A DNA stretch of 64,000 nucleotides. It comes from Ferrovibrio terrae (GTDB lineage Bacteria; Pseudomonadota; Alphaproteobacteria; Ferrovibrionales; Ferrovibrionaceae). The translations under genes and the position numbers were made by a program. The stretch spans positions 3,074,001-3,138,000 of the forward strand of contig NZ_CP041636.1 of NCBI RefSeq assembly GCF_007197755.1, read 5' to 3'. How positions within the stretch are numbered: the first letter of the stretch is position 1; each line of letters opens with the position of its first letter. Positions 41,653 to 49,964 of the stretch are shown here, one piece after another. Below the pieces are notes generated by a model that worked only from the letters and a program-made list of their open reading frames with translations, did no database searches and had not been told where the DNA came from.

Positions 41653-41764
41653 CAGCGTCGTCTTTCTTATGTTCGTTTCGCTTCAGCGAGCGGACTCGCC
41701 GGGGCCGCATTCTAGGCCTGCCGGGCTGCTCTGCCCACGGATTTGTTTGCAATCGTATGTGATC

Positions 41765-41793
41765 TTGTTAGATTGAATTGAATTCAATATAGT
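41765..41793 (+). promoter_or_regulatory. Promoter with internal palindromic operator for the TetR-Rieske pair
   Basis: TTGTTA (41765-41770), a 17 nt spacer and TATAGT (41788-41793). The spacer contains the perfect 12-bp palindrome ATTGAATTCAAT (41777-41788), positioned for steric repression. The start codon is at 41801, only 7 nt after the -10, so the transcript would be leaderless or nearly so. Confidence 0.6.
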
Positions 41794-41800
41794 TGCCGCC

Positions 41801-42475
41801 ATGACCACTCAGCCAGCCAGACCGCGCCTGCGCGTCTCCGCCGCCGAACTGCTGCCGCCCGATCTGCCGGCTTCGGCGCGCGGCAGCGAAACACGTGACC
41901 GTATCCTGAAGGCGGCCGCCAAGGTCCTGATCGCCGGCGATGGGCAATGCGAGATCGCCGATGTGGCGCGCGCCGCCGGCGTGTCGGCCGGCCTGAGCTA
42001 TCACTATTTCACCTCCAAGGCCGGGCTGATCGCCGCCGTGGTCGAGGCTTTCTACGACCGCATGGAAGCCGCGGTCATGGAGCCGAACCCGAAACCCGGT
42101 GCGGGCTGGGGCGAGCGCGAACGGCTGCGGCTCGAGCGCATGGTCGATTTTTACTATGGCGAACCTCTCGCGCCGCTGATCCTGACGCGCCTGAGCCGCA
42201 CGCCGGATGTGGCGGCCGTGGAAGCCGCCCGGCTGGCGCGGCATATCGATCTCGCCGCACGCAATGTCGAACTGGCGCAGCAGAAGGGCGAGATTCCCAC
42301 CGACCTCGATGCGCATCTGTTGGGTGCGATGATCCTGGGCGGTTTGCGCCAGGCGATTGGCCAGGTGCTCGGCATGACCAAGCGTCCCACGCGTGACAAA
42401 ATCACCGACCAGCTCTGGTCCTTCATCGCCGGTACAGCCCAGTTGAAACCTGTGAAAAAGAAGGCGGCGCGCTGA
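41801..42475 (+). CDS. TetR-family transcriptional regulator
   Basis: A 224-residue TetR-type repressor. The N-terminal helix-turn-helix is visible in CEIADVARAAGVSAGLSYHYFTSKAGLIAAV, and the remaining residues form the ligand-binding helical domain, ending in a Lys-rich tail (KPVKKKAAR). It overlaps the Rieske oxygenase start by one base (TGATG) and is likely its regulator. The palindrome in its own promoter is a plausible operator. Confidence 0.92.
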   Translation: MTTQPARPRLRVSAAELLPPDLPASARGSETRDRILKAAAKVLIAGDGQCEIADVARAAGVSAGLSYHYFTSKAGLIAAVVEAFYDRMEAAVMEPNPKPGAGWGERERLRLERMVDFYYGEPLAPLILTRLSRTPDVAAVEAARLARHIDLAARNVELAQQKGEIPTDLDAHLLGAMILGGLRQAIGQVLGMTKRPTRDKITDQLWSFIAGTAQLKPVKKKAAR

Positions 42476-43650
42476 TGCAGCCTGCTTTGCAGCGGGAATG
42501 GCTCGGTCGCGTGCGCGATCACATGGTGTCGCGCACGACGGATATGGCCGAGACAGTGACGCGTATCGACATCGCGCGCTACACCGACCCGCAGCGGCTC
42601 AGCGATGAGCAGGCGCTGCTGCGCCGCACGCCGGTTTTCGTCAGCTTCTCGTCGAAGCTCACCAAGCCCGGCGATTTTGTCACGCATGACCTGCTCGGCC
42701 TGCCGATCCTGGTGTTGCGCGACATGGACGGAACCCTGCGCGCCTTCCTCAATGTCTGCCGCCATCGCGGCGCCAAGCTGGTCTGGGACAAGGGCGGCTG
42801 CGGCAAACGCGCCTTCACCTGTCCCTATCACGCCTGGAGCTATGACCTGCGTGGCACGTTGCGCGGCATTCCGCATGAGGCGGGTTTCGCAGGATTGGAC
42901 AAGACACAGCACAATCTGGTGCGGCTGGCCGTCACCGAAGCCTTCGGCCTTGTCTTCGTGCTGCCTGATCAGTCGCAGCCGGACTACGATTTCTCAGGCT
43001 TCTTCGCCGGCATCCGCGACGATCTCGAAGGCTTTGGCCTCGGTAGTTCCATTTTGCATGACGAGCGCGAGATCGGGCTCAACTGCAACTGGAAAGTCGT
43101 GGTCGAGGGCGGGCTGGAAACCTATCATGTGCAGCATGCGCACAAGCGTACCATCGCGCCGATGTTCGCCGACAACGTGGCGGTGGCCGACCGGCTCGAT
43201 CCGCATATGCGGCTCTACTTCACCAAGCGTAATGCGGCTGAACTGCTCGGCGAAGACGCACAGGGCACCATCCGCGACTACGGCAATCCGCTCTATTACA
43301 TCTTCCCCAACCTGATCATCCTGGTGCAGCCCGATCATGCCACCGTGCTGGCGGTGCTGCCCAAAGGCACGGATAACTGCATCGTGCATGGCGGCGCGCT
43401 GGTGCCGCCGGCCACGGAGAGGGGCGATGCGACCGGCACGCCCAAGGCCGACGCGCACTGGGACCGCAACGTGAAGATCTTCTGGGATGCGCTGGATGAG
43501 GATTTCCAGATGGGACAGGCGATCCAGGCCGGCTTCCGCTCCGGCGCCAACAGTCACATCACCTTCGGCCGTTTCGAGCAGGGCTGCGCCTGGTTTCATG
43601 ACAGCCTTGACCGCCGGCTTCAGCCTGCGCGGCAGACGAACGGTACTTGA
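42475..43650 (+). CDS. Rieske-type aromatic-ring/oxygenase alpha subunit
   Basis: A 391-residue Rieske non-haem iron oxygenase. The [2Fe-2S] ligands are CRH at about residue 98 and CPYH about 17 residues later (FTCPYHAWSYDLRG). The mononuclear iron site is in VEGGLETYHVQHAHK with the usual two His. The C-terminal helix region has an Asp (DEDFQMGQ) typical of the third ligand area. No reductase, ferredoxin or small subunit is adjacent. Likely oxidises an aromatic or quaternary ammonium substrate, the identity of which is open. Confidence 0.92.
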   Translation: MQPALQREWLGRVRDHMVSRTTDMAETVTRIDIARYTDPQRLSDEQALLRRTPVFVSFSSKLTKPGDFVTHDLLGLPILVLRDMDGTLRAFLNVCRHRGAKLVWDKGGCGKRAFTCPYHAWSYDLRGTLRGIPHEAGFAGLDKTQHNLVRLAVTEAFGLVFVLPDQSQPDYDFSGFFAGIRDDLEGFGLGSSILHDEREIGLNCNWKVVVEGGLETYHVQHAHKRTIAPMFADNVAVADRLDPHMRLYFTKRNAAELLGEDAQGTIRDYGNPLYYIFPNLIILVQPDHATVLAVLPKGTDNCIVHGGALVPPATERGDATGTPKADAHWDRNVKIFWDALDEDFQMGQAIQAGFRSGANSHITFGRFEQGCAWFHDSLDRRLQPARQTNGT

Positions 43651-43721
43651 TCCAGGTCAATTACAGACGTAGCGAGAATGCATAGATTGCCGGGTAGAGC
43701 ACATCCACGCCCGAGGAAAAC

Positions 43722-43913
43722 ATGCAAAGCAATGTCGGTGACTTCGACCGCATCCTGCGCATCGTGGCAGGCATACTCCTGCTCACTTTCGCCGCCATCT
43801 ATCAGGGCGAGGAGCGCTGGTTCGGCCTGATCGGTGTGGTGCCGCTGCTCACCGGCCTGTTCCGTTTCTGCCCGGCCTATACGCTGCTCGGCATCGCGAC
43901 CTGCCGACGCTGA
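43722..43913 (+). CDS. DUF2892 (YgaP-like) small membrane protein
   Basis: A 63-residue protein with two transmembrane helices (about 12-25 and 34-50), opening MQSNVGDFDRILRIVAGI and containing GVVPLLTGLFRFCPAYTLLGI, the standard DUF2892 pattern. Two Cys near the C-terminus. Function unclear; in other bacteria the domain is fused to rhodanese. It is convergent with the chemoreceptor gene, separated by 9 nt. Confidence 0.88.
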   Translation: MQSNVGDFDRILRIVAGILLLTFAAIYQGEERWFGLIGVVPLLTGLFRFCPAYTLLGIATCRR

Positions 43914-43922
43914 GCCGGCGCT

Positions 43923-46073
43923 TCATGCCCTGAAGAAGGCGACCAGTTCGGCGAGGTCGGCCGACTGGTTCGCCAGTTGCTGCGCCGAGGCCGAGGTCTC
44001 CTCCACCAGTGCACCGTTGCGCTGGGTCATCTCGTCCATCTGCGCCACGGCGGTATTGATCTGCTCCAGGCCGCTGGCCTGCTCGCGGCTGGCAGCGGCG
44101 ATTTCGGCCACGATATCCGACACCTTCTTGATGGCGCCAACGATCTCGACCAGCGATGCACCGGTCTGATTGACCAGCGTGGCGCCGGTCTTCACCTGTG
44201 TATTCGATTCCGTGATCAGCCCCTTGATGTCGCGGCTGGCATCGGCCGAGCGCTGGGCCAGTGCGCGCACTTCCTGTGCCACGACGGCGAAGCCCTTGCC
44301 GGCCTCGCCGGCACGGGCGGCTTCCACCGAGGCATTGAGCGCCAGCAGGTTGGTCTGGAACGCGATCTCGTCGATCAGGCCGACAATGTCGGAAATACGT
44401 CGCGCGCTTTCCTCGATCCGGGTCACGGCGTGCACCGCCTGCTGGGTGATCTCGCCACCCTTGTCGGCGGTGTTGCGCGCCGCCGTCGCCAGCTGGCTGG
44501 CCGCCTGGGCGTTGTCGGCATTCTGCTTCACCGTGGTGGTAATTTCATGCATCGAGGCGGCGGTCTCCTCGATGCTTGCCGCCTGGCTTTCGGTGCGCTG
44601 CGCCAGGTCCTGGCTGCCCGAAGAGATTTCCGCCGAGGCTAGCTTGGTCGCACGCGCGCTGTCGCTCAGTCGTCCGGCGAAGTCGCGCAGGATTTCGCTC
44701 ATCCGGTTGGAACTGCTCGTCAGTTCGCCGAAGACGCCGCCATACTGGCCGGCCACGCGTTTGCTCAGGTCGCCATCGGCCATGGCGCCCATCACGCCGG
44801 CCAGTTCGCCGGCCATCTCCTGCAGCATACCGGCCAGGCCGTTCATCTGCTGCGCCAGGTCGCGGAACACGCCGTCCAGGCCGGCAGTTTCCACACGGCG
44901 ATCCAGTGCCCCGCCGCCGATCGCGGTGCAGAATTCGGCGATCTGCTGGCTGATGCGCGCATCGCGCTCGCGGGCTGCGGCGGCCTCGCGCTGCTCGTCT
45001 TCCAGCCGCGCCTTCTCGGCGGCATCGGCCTGTGCCTTCTCGATGGCATTCTGCTTGAACACGCCCAGCGCGCGCGCCATGTCGGCCACCTCGTCGGAGC
45101 GTTTCAGATCTGGCACCGACTGGCTGTGATCTCCGGCGGCCAATGCTGTCATCAGCCCGGTCATTTGTGCCAGCGGTCGCCCGATGCTGCGGCCGATCAC
45201 GAAGGCCACGGCCAGGCTGAACACCGCCACCACCAGCAGGCCGATGGTGGCGCCCAGGCCCGCCTGGCTGCGTTTGTCGGCGGCCGCCTGCTTGGCGCGA
45301 TTCATTTCCTGCAGATTATGGGCGAAGAGCATATCCACGCGGGGCAGCAGCACATTGGCGGCGGCTTCCAGCGCCTCATTCCCGTTGCGGACTGACAGCG
45401 TGCCCTGCACCAGTGCGCTGAAATCACGCTGATAGGTATCCAGCAGCGGCAGCTGCGCCGCCATGCCGGCCTGTTCCAGCGCGGCGCGGAACTGGTTGCT
45501 GACTTGCGTGAAACGCTCCAGATAGCTGGGATTGCGGCGCAGGATGAAATCCTTTTCATGCCGGCGCAGCGTCAGCATCAGCGACAGCAGGCGATGATCG
45601 TTGGCATCCTTCAGCGAGGTTTCGATCGCATGCACCGCAGCGCGCAGCGAACCCTGCAGGCCGCTGCTCTCGTTGTAGCCCAGCCTTTCCCAAAGCTGGC
45701 GGTAGGATTCGAAACGCTGCTGATAGACGTCCAGCGCGGCCTGGGCCTCGATCAGATCGCGCTTCAGTTCGTCCTGCTTCGCCATGCCGGTCATCATGTC
45801 GACTTCGCTGCGCGCCTCGGCCACGAACTGCTTGGTGGTGTCGGCCAGTCTGGCATCGGGATTGGCGTCGAAATTGCGCTCGCTCAACCGGGCGCTCAGG
45901 AAGGCGCTGCGCATCTTGGCGGTGTGTTCGACCAGGGTGGTGGCCTGCTGGTCCGCCTCCATCAGGATGTCGACCTGCCGGCTCATCGCCGCATAGAAGC
46001 CGGTGATGACCACGAAAGCGATCAACACGATCACGCCGATGCTGATGATTTTGGTTCCGACCCGCCAGCGCAT
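43923..46073 (-). CDS. Methyl-accepting chemotaxis protein with HBM-type sensor
   Basis: A 716-residue chemoreceptor. Transmembrane helices at about 12-30 and 278-300 flank a large helical periplasmic domain of about 250 residues with [12 protein letters not shown], which fits the helical bimodular (HBM) sensor family known to bind organic acids. A HAMP domain follows ([16 protein letters not shown]), then a second linker and the signalling domain with the conserved hairpin tip [18 protein letters not shown]. There is no CheR-binding pentapeptide at the C-terminus (ends ELVAFFRA). No che genes are nearby. Confidence 0.93.
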   Translation of the reverse strand: MRWRVGTKIISIGVIVLIAFVVITGFYAAMSRQVDILMEADQQATTLVEHTAKMRSAFLSARLSERNFDANPDARLADTTKQFVAEARSEVDMMTGMAKQDELKRDLIEAQAALDVYQQRFESYRQLWERLGYNESSGLQGSLRAAVHAIETSLKDANDHRLLSLMLTLRRHEKDFILRRNPSYLERFTQVSNQFRAALEQAGMAAQLPLLDTYQRDFSALVQGTLSVRNGNEALEAAANVLLPRVDMLFAHNLQEMNRAKQAAADKRSQAGLGATIGLLVVAVFSLAVAFVIGRSIGRPLAQMTGLMTALAAGDHSQSVPDLKRSDEVADMARALGVFKQNAIEKAQADAAEKARLEDEQREAAAARERDARISQQIAEFCTAIGGGALDRRVETAGLDGVFRDLAQQMNGLAGMLQEMAGELAGVMGAMADGDLSKRVAGQYGGVFGELTSSSNRMSEILRDFAGRLSDSARATKLASAEISSGSQDLAQRTESQAASIEETAASMHEITTTVKQNADNAQAASQLATAARNTADKGGEITQQAVHAVTRIEESARRISDIVGLIDEIAFQTNLLALNASVEAARAGEAGKGFAVVAQEVRALAQRSADASRDIKGLITESNTQVKTGATLVNQTGASLVEIVGAIKKVSDIVAEIAAASREQASGLEQINTAVAQMDEMTQRNGALVEETSASAQQLANQSADLAELVAFFRA

Positions 46074-46304
46074 GCCTGCCCCCTATGGATGATGATTTAG
46101 CCCCGTGACCCCACACTCATTGTGATTGCATGACCCTATTATGATATAACCCAGAGGAATTATCTTACCGCGACGCAGCATTTTCAGGATCAGCATTTTT
46201 CGTGCTTTTTGCCGCCCGGCCGGTGGCGGGTCGCAATTGCGGGTAGTGAGGCCGGCGCCAGATCACTCTGGCCGGATCAGCGCGGCAGGGGCTAGACTTC
46301 CGCC
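46074..46304. other. Non-coding divergent region between the chemoreceptor and acylphosphatase
   Basis: This 231-bp gap is AT-richer at 46115-46210, with TATGATATAA near 46141 that could belong to a promoter in either direction. No gene, repeat or RNA structure that I can support. Confidence 0.35.
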
Positions 46305-46604
46305 ATGAGCAAGCTGTCACGCCGCTATTTCGTCACGGGCCGGGTGCAGGGGGTGGGCTACCGTTACTGGGCCACCACCCGGGCCAAGGCCCTCAACCTG
46401 GTCGGCTGGGTGCGCAACCGGCGCGATGGCCGGGTGGAAATACTGGCCTATGGCGAGAAGAGCGATCTCGACAGCCTGGGCCAGGACCTGCATGCCGGCC
46501 CGGAAGCCGCCCAGGTCGATGCGGTCGAAGAGGGACCGGTGACACCGGAAGAGGCGGAGCTCGCCGCCGGCGCCACCAAGTTCTCGCAGACGCCGACGCT
46601 ATAG
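46305..46604 (+). CDS. acyP: Acylphosphatase
   Basis: A 99-residue enzyme that hydrolyses acyl phosphates. GRVQGVGYRYW contains the catalytic Arg and GWVRNRRDGRVE the catalytic Asn. Monocistronic by layout, with a 6-bp hairpin overlapping its stop. Confidence 0.94.
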   Translation: MSKLSRRYFVTGRVQGVGYRYWATTRAKALNLVGWVRNRRDGRVEILAYGEKSDLDSLGQDLHAGPEAAQVDAVEEGPVTPEEAELAAGATKFSQTPTL

Positions 46605-46619
46605 CGGCGCCGACGCCGC
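46604..46619. terminator. Short GC hairpin at the end of acylphosphatase
   Basis: A 6-bp GCGGCG/CGCCGC stem with a 4-nt loop between convergent genes; no T-run on either side. Confidence 0.35.
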
Positions 46620-46630
46620 AGTCGCCCTGC

Positions 46631-47314
46631 TTACAGCGCGTTGATATCTGCCACTTCCAGAATCTGCTTGGACACGCGCGTGCGCGCCACCGCGATCATC
46701 GCCTTGCCGACCTGCCGCGTGGTGGTGAGCGCGGCCTGCGGCCACAGGAACTTCACCAGTGACAGATACGGCATCAGCAGGACATACGCCGCGCGGTAGA
46801 CTTTGCTTTTCGGCTTGATGCCATCCAGCGGCTCGATCACGCCGGGGCGGAACATATAGGCCGCCTTGAACGGCAGTTTCAGCAGTGCATTCTCGGTGCG
46901 CCCCTTCACGCGGGCCCACATGATCGGCCCGCGCTCGCTGCTGTCGGTGCTGCGGCCGGAAACGTATGTGAAGACCATCTGCGGATTGCGCTGCGCCAGC
47001 GCGGTTGCAGCCGCCAGCGTCAGGTCATGCGTCACGCGCGTGTAGGCTGCCTCGCTCATCCCGGCCGACGACACGCCGAGACAGAAGAAGCAGGCATCGA
47101 AACCCGACAGCCGCTCGGCGATGGCGCTGTAGTCGTACATGTCGGTATGGATCAGGTCGTCCAGCTTGGCGGCTTCAGGGAGACGGCCCATGGGCGTCTC
47201 GCGCGCCGGGCTGCGGCCGAGAGCGACCACGCGGGTCACGCCGGGATCGAGCAGGCATTCGCGCAGCACCGCCTGGCCGACCATGCCGGTGGCGCCGAAG
47301 ATCAGGATGTTCAT
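46631..47314 (-). CDS. NAD(P)-binding atypical SDR / epimerase-like protein
   Basis: A 227-residue atypical SDR. The N-terminal NILIFGATGMVGQAVL is an NAD(P)-binding motif; YVSGRSTDSSERG and RPGVIEP are typical of the NmrA/HTATIP2-like (YbjT) group. The start at 47314 was chosen over 47338 because the nucleotide-binding strand starts there. Probably a cytoplasmic or membrane-associated reductase or regulator; substrate unknown. Confidence 0.85.
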   Translation of the reverse strand: MNILIFGATGMVGQAVLRECLLDPGVTRVVALGRSPARETPMGRLPEAAKLDDLIHTDMYDYSAIAERLSGFDACFFCLGVSSAGMSEAAYTRVTHDLTLAAATALAQRNPQMVFTYVSGRSTDSSERGPIMWARVKGRTENALLKLPFKAAYMFRPGVIEPLDGIKPKSKVYRAAYVLLMPYLSLVKFLWPQAALTTTRQVGKAMIAVARTRVSKQILEVADINAL

Positions 47315-47382
47315 GCCATACCTCCCTTGATGGGCCAAGCTTAGCCTGAGGGGCTGGCGCGGGGCAGGGCGGCGGTCACACT

Positions 47383-47411
47383 TTGCCCGGAAACCCCGGA
47401 TAAAATAATTT
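47383..47411 (+). promoter_or_regulatory. Weak promoter candidate for the YciI-family gene
   Basis: TTGCCC (47383-47388), 17 nt, TAATTT (47406-47411). Matches are modest. Confidence 0.3.
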
Positions 47412-47517
47412 GCCGCCCGGATGTCGGCCCGGCAGGGGCGCCGGCGTCCTTTGAGGCAGGGCGGTCGTTAGGGCTGCCACCCAGACAAGTCATGGGAAAA
47501 CCCCAGAGGAGACGACA

Positions 47518-47940
47518 ATGCGCGTGATGGTGATCGTGAAGGCAACCAAGGACAGTGAAGCCGGCCTGCCGCCGTCCAGTGAACTGCTGGAAGAGATGGG
47601 CAAGTTCAACGAGCAGCTGGTCAATGCCGGCATCATGAAGTCGGGCGACGGCCTGAAGCCCTCGTCGCAGGGCAAGCGCATCGCTTTCGATGGTGCCAGC
47701 CGCACGGTCTATGACGGGCCGTTCGCCGAGACCAAGGAGCTGATCGCCGGCTACTGGCTCTGGGAGGTCAAGGATATGGACGAGGCGGTGGCCTGGGCCA
47801 AGCGCTGCCCCAACCCGATGCCGGGCCCGAGCGAACTGGAAATCCGTCCCTTCTACGAGATGGAGGATTTCGCCGCGGCGATCACGCCGGAAGCACAGGC
47901 CACTTTCGACCGCGTCCAGCACAAGCTGGACAAGGCTTGA
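47518..47940 (+). CDS. YciI-family protein (YCII domain)
   Basis: A 140-residue protein of the YCII-related/DGPF group. MRVMVIVKATKDSE opens the ferredoxin-like fold, and DGPFAETKELIAGYWLWEV contains the DGPF motif that names the subfamily. These are often encoded beside ECF sigma factors, which is not the case here. Ribosome site AGAGGAG. Function unknown. Confidence 0.9.
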   Translation: MRVMVIVKATKDSEAGLPPSSELLEEMGKFNEQLVNAGIMKSGDGLKPSSQGKRIAFDGASRTVYDGPFAETKELIAGYWLWEVKDMDEAVAWAKRCPNPMPGPSELEIRPFYEMEDFAAAITPEAQATFDRVQHKLDKA

Positions 47941-47947
47941 GGCTGCA

Positions 47948-47974
47948 GCGGCACCGGAGGCGATCCGGTGCCGC
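47948..47974. terminator. Perfect 11-bp hairpin between convergent YciI and acr3
   Basis: GCGGCACCGGA and TCCGGTGCCGC pair around a GGCGA loop, 8 nt after the YciI stop and 6 nt beyond the acr3 stop. GC-rich with no T-run; probably a bidirectional terminator. Confidence 0.6.
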
Positions 47975-47979
47975 CCGTT

Positions 47980-49035
47980 TCACCTCCGCGCGCGCTCGTA
48001 CCAGCCGCGGCTGGCATTGACGATGTGAACCACCGTCAGCATCACGGGCACCTCGATCAGCACGCCGACCACGGTGGCGAGCGCCGCGCCGGACTGCAGC
48101 CCGAAAATGCTGATAGCGGCAGCGACGGCCAGTTCGAAGAAGTTGCTGGCGCCGATCAGCGCCGAAGGCCCGGCGACACAGTGCGCCACGCCGCATTGCC
48201 GGTTCAGCCAGTAGGCCAGACCGGAATTGAAATAGACCTGGATCAGGATCGGCACCGCCAGCAGCGCGATCACCAGCGGATGGCTGACGATCTGCTCGCC
48301 CTGGAAGCCAAACAGCAGCACCAGCGTCACGAGAAGCGCGACCAGCGAAACCGGGCCCAGCTTTCGCTGCATCTGCTCCAGCGATCCATTCGCCAGCAGC
48401 ACGCGCCGCCAGATTTGCGCGATGATCACCGGGATCACGATATAGAGGCCGACCGAGAGCAGCAGGGTTTCCCACGGAATGCTGATCGAGGACATGCCGA
48501 GCAGCAGCCCGACGATGGGCGCGAAAGCCACCACCATGATCGCATCGTTCAGCGCCACCTGGCTGAGCGTGAAATGCGGCTCGCCATCCACCAGGTTACT
48601 CCAGACGAACACCATGGCGGTGCAGGGCGCCGCGGCGAGCAGGATCAGGCCGGCGATGTAGCTGTCGATCTGGTCGGCCGGCAGCCAGGGCCGGAACAGC
48701 CAGCCGATGAACAGCCAGCCCAGCAGCGCCATCGAGAAAGGCTTCACCGCCCAGTTGATGAACAGCGTCACGCCGATGCCGCGCCAGTGCTGTTTCACGT
48801 CGCCCAATGCGCCGAAGTCGATCTTCAGCAGCATGGGAATGATCATCAGCCAGACCAGCACGGCAACGGGCAGGTTGACCTGCGCGATTTCCAGTCTGGC
48901 GATGGCGTGGAACGCGCCGGGCAGCCAGTGGCCAAGCGCAATGCCGGCGAGGATGCACAGCGCGACCCAGAGCGTGAGGTAACGCTCAAACAGGTTCATC
49001 GCCGGCTTTTTCGTCTGCAAAACGGCGCCGTCCAT
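47980..49035 (-). CDS. acr3: Arsenite efflux transporter, ACR3 family
   Basis: A membrane transporter of about 351 residues and 10 helices that exports arsenite. The essential Cys of helix 4 is in AAPCTAMVFVWSNL, and the helix 9 Glu is in GASNFFELAVA, both ACR3 hallmarks. The start is uncertain between ATG 49035, 49038 and 48997 (MNLFERYL); the last best fits family N-termini. It lies 13 nt downstream of arsC in an arsR-arsC-acr3 operon. Confidence 0.95.
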   Translation of the reverse strand: MDGAVLQTKKPAMNLFERYLTLWVALCILAGIALGHWLPGAFHAIARLEIAQVNLPVAVLVWLMIIPMLLKIDFGALGDVKQHWRGIGVTLFINWAVKPFSMALLGWLFIGWLFRPWLPADQIDSYIAGLILLAAAPCTAMVFVWSNLVDGEPHFTLSQVALNDAIMVVAFAPIVGLLLGMSSISIPWETLLLSVGLYIVIPVIIAQIWRRVLLANGSLEQMQRKLGPVSLVALLVTLVLLFGFQGEQIVSHPLVIALLAVPILIQVYFNSGLAYWLNRQCGVAHCVAGPSALIGASNFFELAVAAAISIFGLQSGAALATVVGVLIEVPVMLTVVHIVNASRGWYERARR

Positions 49036-49048
49036 CACAATGCGACCG

Positions 49049-49567
49049 TCACGAGGCCGCCGACTGGTTTTTGCCGATGGCGCGCAGGCGGGTTTGCAGC
49101 GTCAGTTCATCCAGCGCCTTCAGCGGCAGGCTGGTGAAGGCGCGGATGCGGTTGGTTAGCATTTTGTATGTGTCGGCGAAGGCCAGCCGCTGCTCGACCT
49201 CGTTCTCAACCACCGCTGCCGGATCGGGCAGGCCCCAATGCGCGGTCATCGGTTTGCCGGGCCAGATCGGGCAGACCTCGCTGGCGGCGTTGTCGCAGAC
49301 GGTGAAGACGAAATCCATCTGCGGTGCACCGGGCGCGGAAAACTCGTCCCAGGATTTCGAGCGCAGGCCGCTCACGTCATGGCCGCTCTTGCGCAGCAGG
49401 TCGAGCGCCATGGGATGCACGTCGCCCTTGGGGAAACTGCCGGCGCTGTAACCCTTGAACAGGCCATTACCGAGTTGATCCATCAACGCTTCGGCCAGAA
49501 TGCTGCGTGCGGAATTGCCGGTGCAGAGGAAAAGGACATTAAACAGTTTTGCGTCTTGGTCGGGCAT
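49049..49567 (-). CDS. arsC: Arsenate reductase, low-molecular-weight phosphatase type
   Basis: A 172-residue reductase converting arsenate to arsenite. The phosphatase loop CTGNSARS is close to the N-terminus, and Cys residues in TVCDNAASEVCP supply the redox relay of the thioredoxin-linked class. It overlaps arsR1 by 29 nt in another frame, evidence of tight cotranscription. Confidence 0.95.
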   Translation of the reverse strand: MPDQDAKLFNVLFLCTGNSARSILAEALMDQLGNGLFKGYSAGSFPKGDVHPMALDLLRKSGHDVSGLRSKSWDEFSAPGAPQMDFVFTVCDNAASEVCPIWPGKPMTAHWGLPDPAAVVENEVEQRLAFADTYKMLTNRIRAFTSLPLKALDELTLQTRLRAIGKNQSAAS

Positions 49568-49904
49568 CGGTTTTGGTCCGTATGGCAGAGGTGGGCAGGC
49601 AGAGTTCGGGGCGTCCGCTGCAGCAGCGGTCGGAGAGAAAGGCGATCACGCCGTTCATTCGTGTGATATCGACGGCATAGATCAGCGACCGGCTGCTGCG
49701 CTGCTGCGTGATAAGCCCCGCGCCGCGCAACTGCGCCAGATGGAAGGAAAGCGTAGGAGCGGGCACAGCGAGCGCCTCGGCCAGTGCGCCGGCCGACAGG
49801 CCCGACGGTCCGGCTTCCACCAGCTGCCGGTAGATCGCAAGGCGCGTATCCTGCGCCAGCGCCGCGAAACTCCGCACGGCATCCTGATCGGAAATCATTT
49901 TCAT
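49539..49904 (-). CDS. arsR: ArsR-family arsenite-responsive repressor (C-terminal cysteine site)
   Basis: A 121-residue winged-helix repressor. The recognition helix is in APTLSFHLAQLRGAGL. There is no Cys in the DNA-binding helix region; instead Cys94, Cys95 and Cys102 (RCCSGRPELC) form a C-terminal triad, very like the Cys95/96/102 site of Acidithiobacillus ferrooxidans ArsR. It heads arsR1-arsC-acr3. An imperfect inverted repeat sits over its start codon. Confidence 0.93.
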   Translation of the reverse strand: MKMISDQDAVRSFAALAQDTRLAIYRQLVEAGPSGLSAGALAEALAVPAPTLSFHLAQLRGAGLITQQRSSRSLIYAVDITRMNGVIAFLSDRCCSGRPELCLPTSAIRTKTDARPRRKTV

Positions 49905-49926
49905 ATTTCCAGATTTATCAAAATAT
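49903..49926 (-). promoter_or_regulatory. Possible operator of arsR1
   Basis: An inverted repeat ATATTT / AAATAT with a 12-nt spacer overlaps the first base pairs of the arsR1 ATG in the 60-nt gap after the MFS gene. AT-rich and similar in character to ArsR boxes, but the match is weak. Confidence 0.35.
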
Positions 49927-49964
49927 AGGTGATGCGCCAGTGAAGGTTTTGTGACGGCGCTCGG

